Shown here piece by piece: positions 11,035 to 21,740 of a stretch of 64,000 nt of DNA. Origin of the DNA: Ulota crispa (Eukaryota > Streptophyta > Bryopsida > Orthotrichales > Orthotrichaceae). The notes beneath the pieces were generated by a model. It was given only the letters and a program-made list of their open reading frames with translations. It was not told where the DNA came from and searched no databases. The stretch's first letter is position 1, and each line of letters opens with the position of its first letter. The translations under genes and the position numbers were made by a program. The stretch covers positions 31,086,002-31,150,001 of the forward strand of contig OY987242.1 in the NCBI GenBank assembly GCA_963920765.1, given 5' to 3'.

Positions 11035-12921
11035 ATGGGGAGCCAAGTTAGCACCATCAAAGCCGCAGCGGGGAAGCTTGACATGACATCTAGGAAGATA
11101 GCCAATAAATCGGAGAAAGTGAAGATTGGTATTCTTGCATTTGAGGTGGCCAATGTCATGTCCAAGAGTATGCAACTCTAGCAATCACTCGGTGACCAGG
11201 AGATACTACGGTTGCGCATAGAGGTAATCAAAGTAGAAGGCGTATTGAACTTAGTCTCAGACAACAAAGCCGTCCTCTTAAGCTTGGCTCTAATGGAGAA
11301 GCTGCAAGATCTAACGGCAGTAGCAAGTGCAGTCGCTTGCCTTGGTGAGAAGCGTCAAGAGCCAGCGTTGCACTCGTTCAAACACATCTACAACAACTTG
11401 TTAAGACAGGATATCAATTTACAAGCCTTGGAGCTCCCACACAAGGAAATGGAATCCAAAATGAAGAAGATGGAGAGGTACATAACCTCCACCGCTACTT
11501 TCTACCATGAATTGGAGGCTCTCACAGACATAGAGCAAGCACTATCTAGGCTACAAGAAGACAACAAAGTGCCAAATGGAGAATCATTGAGTGCATTGGA
11601 AAATAAAGCAATGTGGAAATGGCAAGAGATCAAGTATATGAGAGATCTTTTGTTGTGGAATCACACTTACAACAAAATTGTAAAACTATTAGCACAGATC
11701 GTGTGCACCATTTAGGGGAGAATCTTTAGCATTTTTGGTTCACCAATGCTTGATTTGTCACATGTATTTGCGAGCCAACAAAATGGTGAATTGGCAAGAC
11801 TAGCATGGCAAAATTGGTCTTCTGGCTCACAGGCAACGTTGTGAAATCCAAGACTCTCTTATCCTCAAAGCTTTGGATCTCTAGGTCACCACTCTTCTTC
11901 CTTGAACAACCTCTCTTCCTTTAGCTTAGAGGATGTGTTGAGGTCATTCAATCCCCTTGGCTCAACCCCGACTGAAGACCGAGGGTTAGGAATCGCCGAA
12001 TTAGCTACCCAATCCGCTAGAGCTGTCTGTGAATATCATCCCGCCTCTCCTCCCTTCTCTCCCGGGTCGCTAATCCCATGTCAAAACTTCATAAGTAGTC
12101 CTGTACAATCCTCTAGCAAACCTTATGCTAGCCCTAGATTGAGACCGATACCAATGTCAGGGCACATGTTTGGACCAATGTTAGGACCATTCGTAGGACC
12201 GCTAGTAATGGAGCCTCTAAGGCAATTTACCAATAGGTTGTTGAACGCCATTCTCCAAGCTGAAACCACGGAAGAATTCACGTCTGCGCATTTGTATGCA
12301 ACTTGGCATAGTATCAAACCAGGGCCGATGGAATCCATGGCTTTGAAACAAGACAGGCAAGGCATTAGGGAGCTTTGTGACCCTAAAAGCAGGCATAAGA
12401 TGGAGTTGTGCTTGACCTTGGGAGGAGTGGCACTTGCATTGCATTATGCCAATGTGATTATCATCGTGGAGAAGATGATCCAGTGTCCTCACCTCACTGC
12501 TAAAGATGGCCGAGATGATCTCTAACGTATGCTTTTGAAAATGGTGCAAGTGGCTCTCTGCTCAAGGTTACAGGCTACCATGGTAGCCTGTGAGTTCAGG
12601 AAATACGACTTTATGATTGTTGCAGATTGGAAAGACACTCTAGAGAGAATCCTCAGCTGGCTAGCTCCGCTGGCGCACAACATGATCCGGTGGCAGTCAG
12701 AGCACAATTTTGAGCAGCAGCAAGTGGTGTCACGCACAAATTGCTTGCTCTTGCAAATGCTCTACTTTGCGGACTTGATGAAGACAGAAGCCGCCATTAC
12801 GGAGCTCTTGGTGGGGTTGAACTACATTTGTGGGCTTGAGCAAGAATTGAAGCAAAATTCAATGATGATGGAGGAGTATGCTCTAAAAGACCCAAACAAG
12901 TATCTTGGTTGGCAGTTCTAG
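11035..12921 (+). pseudogene. DUF3475/DUF668 (PSI-like) pseudogene
   Basis: One continuous reading frame of about 628 codons from the ATG at 11035 to the stop ending at 12921 resembles plant proteins with an N-terminal DUF3475 and a C-terminal DUF668. Recognisable segments are IGILAFEVANVMSKS (about residues 34-48), a following QSLGDQEI, the middle MRDLLLWNHTYNKIV, and ALALHYANVIIIVEKM with NMIRWQSEHNFEQQQ and KTEAAITELLVGLNYIC in DUF668 (from about residue 455). These proteins include the PSK SIMULATOR group, reported to act in growth signalling. Four in-frame stops break it: TAG at 11179 (where the family has Trp), TAG at 11713, TGA at 11842 and TAA at 12523. No introns are seen. Some family branches are naturally intronless, so this does not prove retroposition. 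Confidence 0.85.
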
Positions 12922-14870
12922 CCCGCCTTGCATGAGCACTGTGATGGGTGGGCAGGCATTGAACATTGTAAATTTAGTGTCGATTTCCTTGAGCTGGCTC
13001 TAGCAAATTTGTACTCATACCATTTTAGCTTTGTCAAATATTGATGATTATATGCCATTCATGAACAAATTTTTCCCTGTAATGAAAGGAGTTGCTAGGA
13101 TTTGATTTAGACATTTGATCACGCCTTAATTTTGGTTTCCTCTTCTTTTTTTTCTCCATCTTACCAATTCTTTTAGAGGATAGTACAATCCCTTGGGTCC
13201 AACCGTGGGAAGGTCTAGTAGTGATTTCTCTCTCTTGGTTCTCGACCTGCTTTAAATAGTCTTTTCATTCACCCTACGAGCTTTTTTAGTACTTCTTTGT
13301 ACTAAATTGTAGGGTATCCATTTAATTCCTTAGAGTTTTTAAGTATAGTTCCTGCTTGCCATCTAGTCTTGATTGGTAGGAAAATTTGGAATTTATGAGG
13401 AGTCTATGTTTACCTTTATCAATCGTGCTAACTCACTGCGGCTTTCATCTGGTCTCCGAATCACAATGTTCCCAGCCTGAGGCTACAGCCAGTACATACT
13501 TGCTCATCTTTTCTTCTTGCACTTGTTGACTTTGTCGATTAAATGAGTTGCAGCTCTCGTTTTTCCAATTTCAAAACTTAATAAATTCCCTAAGGCTTTT
13601 GCTCAGTTTGTACTGTTGCTAATGAAATCTAATTTTGAATTCTAATGTTATAGCAGCCTAGACATCTCAAGAGTAAGTGAGACTTGAACGGGATGTTTGA
13701 AAGCACTACCAACGTAATGGAAGCTTTGGGAATCTGTTCACTGAACGTGAAGCCCTTTGTGCCTCTTTTTGTCTTTTAAGTTACCAAACGTAACGGTTTG
13801 AAGTGCTATGTTTGTAGGAAACCAAACTTCCTTTGGCCTATTGTGGTGTAAATGCCAATGTCAAGCAAGAGTATTCATCTCGTGGCTTTGACTCTTCTTT
13901 GTTGATTTTATTTATATCAAGGTACAAATTCGCTCTTGTAGCAACTATGCATTTTGTAGGATTCTTCCAATTTGACTACTACACTATATGCTCTTTTTCT
14001 TGATGTTGGATTGTTACTTAACCTCACAAAATAGACTTCTCTAGTGTTTGAAAAAATTCTCTCTAATCATGTATTAATCTCTATTTTCTAAAACTGTGCA
14101 CTAGGTAAAACTGAATTAAAGATCACTTGTCTAAGGTCAAGTCCTGTTTCTTTGATGCAAGACATGGCATTTTTACATCTGATTACTAGCGCCAGCCTCT
14201 CAACTAACTTGGATAGTCTGCAACAACTGGCTGAGCAGCAGTGATCCGCTTTCAAGTTGCTTTGTTTTCCCCACGAGAGATACTGTTGAGTAAGCTATAG
14301 GTTGGCACTTTATTTTATGAGCTAAAATTGGAAGAGCACTGCAGAACGGCTCAGCATACAAAAGTTCATTTTATACTTTTTACTGAGGGGTTTTTGAAAC
14401 AAGGTGAAGTTGGTGAACCTATGGGTCTATGCTAGAATATAACTTCAAAATAGGGTTTTTTTTTCCTACATGTTTTTTGATTAGGTTATAATCGCTTGTA
14501 TCATCACTTGACTTTCAACTTTGCTACAAAAAAGCAGCATGTCACGTCACACGTGACTGGAATGATCATTGATGGGCTAAAGGTCCTTCATATTTGACTC
14601 CTTGGGATTCTCCATCATGCAGCTTTTTCTTGCTTTTTGTTGTTGTTATTGGATCCCTTATACATGGTTGTTGCTCTTGTTCTTGACAATTCCTTCACTC
14701 CACAAGTTCCCAAAAAACATTCCCAAAATCATGTATCACGCTCTTCCTAAATAATTTGATCATTGTGGCTTTCTTCAACAACTAGAAAAAACCTGAATGG
14801 ACCAAAGTCACCGAACACTTGAAAGGAATTCCTTTTTTCTTAGTGCCAATTCTTTAGAATTAGTTGCCAT
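12922..14870. other. Intergenic, no feature seen
   Basis: This is the 3' flank of the DUF668 pseudogene. It is AT-rich with several short direct words but no family-like reading frame, RNA gene or clear terminal repeat pair. Confidence 0.4.
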
Positions 14871-15024
14871 TAAGATAGGTACACCCATTCCCAATCCTTG
14901 AACCTAATGCAACATAGAAGATAAGCTATCAATGGCTTGCCTAGATTTTAGATCAAAAATGTATACCTTGTGTACAAATGAGTGGCATTAGGTTCAATGA
15001 TTGGGAATGGATATACCTATCTTA
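14871..15024. mobile_element. 154-bp MITE with 40-bp terminal inverted repeats
   Basis: The left arm begins TAAGATAGGTACACCCATTC and the right arm ends GAATGGATATACCTATCTTA. Pairing runs for about 40 bases each side with a few mismatches and a short loop. It has no coding capacity. A target-site duplication is not obvious, so the superfamily is unassigned. Confidence 0.7.
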
Positions 15025-15868
15025 CACATTTCTATATGAAGTGGGGTTTGGAACAAAACTATGAGCTCCAATTTGAACCTTTACTAATCAAAATTCAATG
15101 GGACTTGAAGACTAGGTAAGGATTGCTCCTAGAACTTGTGCCAAAATGTGCATGATCTTCAAGTTTTCTAGTAGTTAACTAATAGTCACTTTTCATGTGA
15201 AGGGTTGACAAATGTTTTGTCTTTTTTAGTGAATTTGGTTACCTTTGATGATACATGAAATTTTGCCCTATGGTCTTTTGCCTTTTGTATTGGAGAATGG
15301 GTAAATGGATTTGCGATGAAGTACTCTACCAACTTTATAATAACAAACTTCATTGCTGCATCAAAATCAATCATGGTGATCAGCATACTCAAACTTTGGA
15401 AAACTCCAATTTTCAAAATACTCATGCTTTTTGCAAAAACTTGTCAAAATACCATTTCCAATTTTTTTGTTTTGTTTTCCAACAGACTTCCATGCATGAC
15501 TCCATAATTCCCTTGTTGTTTCCGCAGTTACCCAACCATGGAAGTTGACCCTTAGCACTAATAGAAATGGAGAAATGGAGCAGAAGTGGTGCAAAATAGC
15601 AAAATAGCAAAAAAGTTAGCTAGAGCGATCAAAGCTTTGAACCGGCATTTCTAATCCAGTAGGTACAAAGCAGTCCAGAACTATTGTTTCTAAACTCTAC
15701 CTTACAAGGACTATTTATGGCAAAATGTTGCCTCCAGGGGCTTGCTTCATCTTTATGTTAGACCTGACCCAACTCACACGTTGGGCGGATTATCAAACAT
15801 TCATTACACTAAATATTGCATTTTGATAACTTGACAATTAGGTTGCCTTACCCTAGAAATTTACCTTA
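15025..15868. other. Intergenic, no feature seen
   Basis: AT-rich sequence between two MITEs. Overlapping open frames around 15186-15610 on both strands are low-complexity and unlike any family known to me. Confidence 0.4.
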
Positions 15869-16307
15869 TAATTTATTGGGGAAATTACAAATAGGGGCAT
15901 GAAAATGAAAAATATTATAGATAGGGGCATAGTTTCAAAATAAGTACAAATAGGGGCGCAATTTCAAAAAATTTGAATTTTTTTTGCTTTGGACATTGGT
16001 TGATTTAGACACATCATATGAAATTTTAGCTAACTTTCAAAAACTCAAAGACCTTTCTAAAAATTGCCATCCTCTTTACTATAATCTCTTTATTTAGGCT
16101 TGATTTGGAGAGGCCTTTAGTTTTTTGGAAGTTAGCTAACATTCAATGTGATATATCTAAATCAACCAATGTCCAAACCAAAAAAATTACAAAAATTTAC
16201 AAATTATTTTGAAAGTGTGCCCCTATTCGTAATTATTTTGAAACTACGCCCCTATCTATAATATTTTTCATTTTCATGCCCCTATTTGTAATTTCCCCTA
16301 ATTTATT
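15869..16307. mobile_element. MULE-type MITE with 9-bp target-site duplication
   Basis: A 421-bp palindromic element (15878-16298) begins GGGGAAATTACAAATAGGGG and ends with its inverse. It is flanked by the exact 9-bp direct repeat TAATTTATT at 15869-15877 and 16299-16307. A 9-bp duplication with long terminal inverted repeats is the hallmark of Mutator-like elements. Each arm also carries three spaced copies of an ATAGGGGC-type word. It is non-coding, so it would need a transposase in trans. Confidence 0.88.
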
Positions 16308-16460
16308 ACTTGGGCACTTGGAGGTGCATGCAAGTCTCTAAAAACTTGAATTTCACATGGTTTACTACTTGGAAGCTACTAGTTTGTTGTTTCGGAGCTT
16401 TGTTGTTGTTGCTAGATCTTTTAAAATTTGTTTATTATAGGAATTATTGATGAAGGTTTT

Positions 16461-16540
16461 TGTAGCAGCACTAAATATTTAAATAGTGTAGAATGTCAAG
16501 AAATTAGTGTGGGGCAACCTAAAGGCAATATTCAATGAGG
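16461..16540. repeat. Inverted partial copy of the adjacent TIR element
   Basis: This about 80-bp stretch is the near-perfect reverse complement of 16541-16615 (for example TAGTGTAGAATGTCAAGAAA against TTTCTTGACATTCTACACTA). The two form a hairpin of about 75-bp arms at the left end of the element that follows. It probably arose by an inverted duplication of the element's end. Confidence 0.75.
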
Positions 16541-16831
16541 TACACTAAATATTGCCTTTAGTTTGCCCCACACTTATTTCTTGACATTCTACACTATATA
16601 AACATTTAGTGCTATTACAGTCATTTTCATCAACAATTCTTGCAATAAACACATTTTAAAGATTCTTGACAACAACAATGATGTTGTAGAAAAACAAATT
16701 AGCAACATCCACATTGTAAACCTTGTGAAACTCCTAAAATCTAGAGAGTTGCATGTGCGTCCAAGTGTCCAACCCATGAATCATGAGGTAACTTTCCAAG
16801 ATAAGGCAACCTAAATGTAATATTCAGTGTA
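16541..16831. mobile_element. Short TIR element, family with TACACTGAATATTG ends (copy 2)
   Basis: The termini TACACTAAATATTGCCTTTA and the inverse near 16803-16831 match those of 8042-8274, and the interiors align over their length. It is about 291 bp and non-coding. The left side is extended by an inverted copy of its own end at 16461-16540. Confidence 0.65.
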
Positions 16832-16932
16832 AAATACAGTAGTCTAATAGCACCTTTGTGAGGCCAAAAGTGATCAATTAATTTTAAGAATAACTAATTA
16901 AAACATACCGTCTATTGTACTTCTTGTCTATC

Positions 16933-17165
16933 TTAACCCTTGAACAACGAGAAGGCCCTTTGCGACTAGTACAATACAGGGTATTTTTCTTGTATTTGGA
17001 ATGGATCCACACCTCTACTACATTTGAGATCAACAAAGAGTTGGAGAATAAATCAATGCGGTTTTAATGAGCTTCTTTAAATCCAAAATTTAAAAAAATT
17101 GTTGGTAGCAAATGACAATTATACATTGACGTATATACTATGCCCTATCGTCATTCAAGGGTTAA
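16933..17165. mobile_element. TTAA-bounded short element (225 bp)
   Basis: The element 16937-17161 is flanked on both sides by TTAA (16933-16936 and 17162-17165). Its left end CCCTTGAACAACG and the inverse of its right end, CCCTTGAATGACG, agree at 11 of 13 positions. The interior is the reverse complement of the interior of 21505-21736 (shared segment GGAATGGATCCAC), so the two are one family in opposite orientation. It is non-coding. Confidence 0.7.
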
Positions 17166-19288
17166 CCCCTACTTGATCCAGTGGACGTATTTTGTCCCAA
17201 AAAAAACATTTTTGTACCAATATTGGAACTTGAGGTGAATTACATAATTGTTGCCACTTTTGGTTTGAATTTTTGCATGAGTGACAAGAAAAACTCAAAA
17301 TTCACATGAAAAGCTTGTGACCGTGCAACAAAATCTTTCGTGTGTTGTAGAGAGATATACCATACTATACAAAAACCCTACAACGAGTAGCGTATGTGTA
17401 TCCAAACAGAGATATTGATTAAGTTACTCAGTGATTAGGTGTTTTGGAAAAATGGTGGTTAGGCATGTTACTTTGTTATATGGTGTGCCCTTAACAAATT
17501 CATTCAAAATTGAGAAAATAATTTGGTACATCACTTTCTTGCATTTTGAGACCTTTCATGCACTGTATAGAGATTTTTGTTACTTGTACAATGATGTCCA
17601 AAAAACTTTATATTTCCCATACTGTGAATAAAAGACATTCTTGCTATAATAAAAATTTGCTTTAATTGGGGTTTTTGAGCATTGGATATAGACTTTTGTA
17701 ATCAAACTATACTTTATATCACACGAAGAAAAACGTATTGAGGACCACTCAGGGTTTGCTGACTAAGCTTTCCAAGTTTAAGTTATGAATGTATGTAAAT
17801 AAGTCTCATGCTAACAAAAAAAAATATGATCCTTACATTCATCTAATGCATATGTTACTAGATTGGTGTATTGATTATTTCTAGCATTTGCTTTGTGTAC
17901 AATACATCTTTAAATATTTTACAAGTATCCTAAACTTTGTGTACAATACATCTTCAAATATTTTACAAGTATCCTAAACTTATGGAATACAATTTTGTTT
18001 CTTTGAAAGAATAACTTATTTAACTCAAAAGTTTATACTTCAAAAAAACTTTTTAAAAAAAGTGAAAATACATGAAGGTAGTTTCATAAATACTAATAAG
18101 GAATATACGATTTTGAGAAAATTGTTTTTTCAAATAAATAAGACCTCTCTTGAATAGCCCGGATTCCACTAATGAATGGCAAGTTGAATTCCCCATTTGA
18201 AGTCCAGTTAGATCTCAATCCAACCATCTCGTTAATCTTTGTAAGAAAATCAATCTAAATACCTCGTTGAAACAGGAGGAATATTATGCTAAAGTCTTAT
18301 ACTTTACCATATTCATTCTTAAAGGAACACCATGATTGGAGTTTATAACTATAAATGCCAAGGAATAAGTCCTTGTAGAAACTGATAAATTTCACATCAC
18401 GACCAATTTTGAAAGGAATTTTAGATTGTTTGTTTTAAATTGTATTAATTATAGTTGGTGTGTAATGATGGATATAAATGTACTCATAATTTGTAAACAT
18501 AATCAAAAGCTTTTGTTGAGAATCTATCATTTTGACTATTATTTGAGACTGCACTTCATGATGTACTTTTAAATTTCCTTTAAATCTACAATATTTTGGG
18601 CCGTTGAGGAATTCAAGAAATTCCTAAAACTCACTCTTTTTAAATTGTAATCTAAAATGTTCAACTTTGGTGACTTTAATGAATGTTCATAATCTACTAC
18701 CGTATGTACACATGATCATCATCCATTAAATGGGTGCAAATAGTACTTATATGCAGATTTGCAATCTTTTTGAGCTATTTCATTCATATGTTTTGGATTT
18801 TGTCAACATTTCAATATAACAATAATTCTTTAAAGTTTATTATAACTATTATTGTTCATAATTGTTGTATATACATTTTAATTTGGAATCATGTCAAGAC
18901 AATTGTTTTTTAGATTACAATAACATATTGCAATCATTATGATCATTGCATGAATTCATACTCATCTAATTGTCAAAATGGAAAAAAAAGACATAAACTA
19001 GGGAATTGGAGAGCTTTTTTTGCACAAATTGAAACAACAACAAAAGAAAGGTGTGTAGCTAGTTGAGCAAAAACTTAACATTTTCCATTCATGACAATAG
19101 GAAAAGAACCATATTTGCACTTTTCTATCCAACTATTGCTCAATTGAATCCTTGCATGCATGATCATTCAATATTGTCATTTTAGATATAGAAAAATGAT
19201 TGTGACTTTAGTTGTTGTTACCAACTTTTTCAAAATTGCATTCAATATAGACAATTTTATTTCATGCATATCTATGTGTTGTGTATCC
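17166..19288. other. AT-rich intergenic with one small tandem duplication
   Basis: No gene is seen. At 17891-17978 a 44-bp unit (CTTTGTGTACAATACATCTT...) is present twice in direct tandem with a single difference. The rest is AT-rich sequence without family-like frames. Confidence 0.5.
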
Positions 19289-19591
19289 AAGCACTACAAG
19301 AAAAAGGGCCATTTTTGACTAAGGATTTTGACTACCAAAATAGTACAACAACTAAGACTATTTGACTAGTCCAATATCAAGCAAGTGGTTTAATTTATGA
19401 CTACATGTAGTCATAAATTAAACTAGTTATGACTACGTGTAGCCATAAATTAAATTATTCATGACTAATTAAATTATGTATGACTACATGTGGTCATATA
19501 CTCATATTGACTAGTCAATTAGTCTTAGCCAAGTTAGTCTTTTTTGTAGTCAAAATCCTTAATCAAAAATGACCTTTTTTTTGTAGTGAAG
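19289..19591. mobile_element. CACTA-type MITE with AAG target-site duplication
   Basis: The 297-bp element 19292-19588 begins CACTACAAGAAAAAGGGCC and ends with its inverse TTTTTTTTGTAGTG. A 3-bp direct repeat AAG flanks it at 19289-19291 and 19589-19591. CACTA ends with 3-bp duplications are diagnostic of the En/Spm superfamily. The interior contains subterminal repeats of the ATGACTACATGTAGTCAT type, as expected of transposase-binding subterminal regions. It is non-coding. Confidence 0.88.
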
Positions 19592-21500
19592 GTTGTGTGT
19601 ATTTGGAATGTTTTATACCTTTAACTATTTCAAGGTATAAATAAAGACTACTATAATATCCATCAAATCTTACAGTTTTAAGGACAATGATGATGAATGA
19701 CTCTATACAAAAGATTTATTTCTAACTACAAGGCCAATCATATGAACATTAATTTAAGATAGGTTGACCTATTACCCAACAAAACTTATAAGCAAACATT
19801 ACTATAAGTCAATGAGATTAATTGTTTTTAATAGAACTTACACAAATTCCCTCTCAACTAATTTGACATAAAAAAATGATGTACTAAATATTCCATACAA
19901 AAGTAATAAGAAGTCAAAGTTCAATTAGTAATTTTCCTAAATTCATGCCTTAATTTCTATCATTCCTAGCATTACACATTCTACAATGGATCTTGAACAC
20001 TTTGCAAAAATTGTGTATTTATCATTTAAATATACTAAACCACATACTTGGATCAATAATTGTCTTAATTTTTTAAACCAAAGATGTATTGATGGCAAAG
20101 CTAGGTTGTAGGTGAAACTAACATATGAAAATGTACTTAACATGCCAATAAACTAACACAGACTTAATTAGCATTGTATCATTGGTTAGCTTGTCAAATA
20201 TGAGATCATTCAATCTTTGTTACATTAATTATAGCAATAACTTATGTCAGTTTAAAACCTCCTCTTTTTTAATAAAAAGCAACACTGTATTAATCCCTAA
20301 AGTTATTTTGACTATGATTCACCAAAAAACACTTAGAATGAGTTGTTTTGATAACAAAGGTTTGGACAAAGGTAAAAAGAAAAATGTGAAATGAAGTCTT
20401 GATGCAATTTACTATAGGATCTAGTAGAAGAATATATATTTTTGCAATAGTAATAGGATGAAAGTTACATGGAGCATGGGTTGTGAGATTAAAAGGTTTG
20501 AAGTGAGAAACATACACTTTTCTTTGGGGCATCAAGTTTTGGGCAACTTCAATTTGGGGAGGTTTTTGCATTAGTTGATTTCACTTTTGCTTATACTCTT
20601 TTAAGCTAATGCTTTTGATAGAGCTAGCCATATGTCCAAAAACATTAATAACATTTTGAATTGGGGAACACATACTATAAAATTAGAATAGGAAACTAGC
20701 TTCAAGAAAATTCTCATACAAATTTTTTTTCAACAATATTTGGCTTCCACATAGAAGAATCTTTTTAAATTGTGATAATAGGAGCCTTATAGTTTAATTC
20801 ATTTCAAATGAAGGGGAAAAAAGGGAATTGACCAGAGATTGTGATTTTGACAAGCTTGATCAACATTGGGCCACATTTACCTAAGGTGAAGTAAAGGGCA
20901 ATAAGCAAAAGAGTTGCCTTAATGAAATGAGGTTGGGTCAAGGTTTGACAAGGAAATAACTATGCCTCTCAACCTTGGAGCAACATCCCAAAATTTCAGC
21001 TGTAATGTAAAAAAATGTGCCTGTCCTGCCCTTCAAACAAGTAGAAATAAGTTTTCTATCATAATTTTTTTTACAACAAATTAAAATGGTTTGAAAATTG
21101 TTGCATTGAAATTATAGTTCTACTAAACACATCCTCTAAATGTGTTGTGGAAATCAATTTATTATTGTATAAGTAATAACCTGCCTAAATTTGCTACGTT
21201 GCCAAAAATTGTTGTTTGGTCCTTATGGGTTAATGACACATGTTTTGCATCAATGATAGTCAAGCAAATAAATAACATGTGTTGTTGGACATCAAACACA
21301 CATTTCACAAAGGAACCAATGTCTGAAGTTCCTTGTAGGAAAAACTACCCTTACAAGTATGCGTTGCATGTGCTTCTCATAATGCCTCTTTTAATTTCAT
21401 GTGACTTTTCAGGTGATTTCACCCTCTCTTTCTCTCCGTTTAGTTCTTCTTCTCCCCTCCTTGAATTTCAGATTTTGGGTTACTGATAAACACCCAATGT
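19592..21500. other. AT-rich intergenic, no feature seen
   Basis: No gene, RNA or clear transposon terminus could be supported. Short open frames at 19943-20571 and 21142-21486 have no family resemblance. Confidence 0.4.
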
Positions 21501-21740
21501 TTAACCCTTAATCCTTAAATGTCCCATGGGCATAGTAGATACATTGCTATATATTTGGCATTTGCTGTCAACAATAAATTCTAACTTGGGATCTCAAATA
21601 GCCCATTAGAATTGTGTTTATCTATATTCCAGCTTCTTGGTTGATCTCAAATGTAGTAGATGCGTGGATCCATTCCAAATACAAGAAGAATACATCATAT
21701 TGTATTGCTTGTGGTGGTCGGTTGGTTGTGTATGGGTTAA
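21501..21740. mobile_element. TTAA-bounded short element (232 bp), relative of 16937-17161
   Basis: TTAA at 21501-21504 and 21737-21740 brackets 21505-21736. The interior is homologous in reverse orientation to 16937-17161: both carry TGTATTTGGAATGGATCCA-type sequence and a GTAGTAGATG/CATCTACTAC-type segment. Terminal inverted repeats are weak beyond the first bases (CCC ... GGG). Confidence 0.6.
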
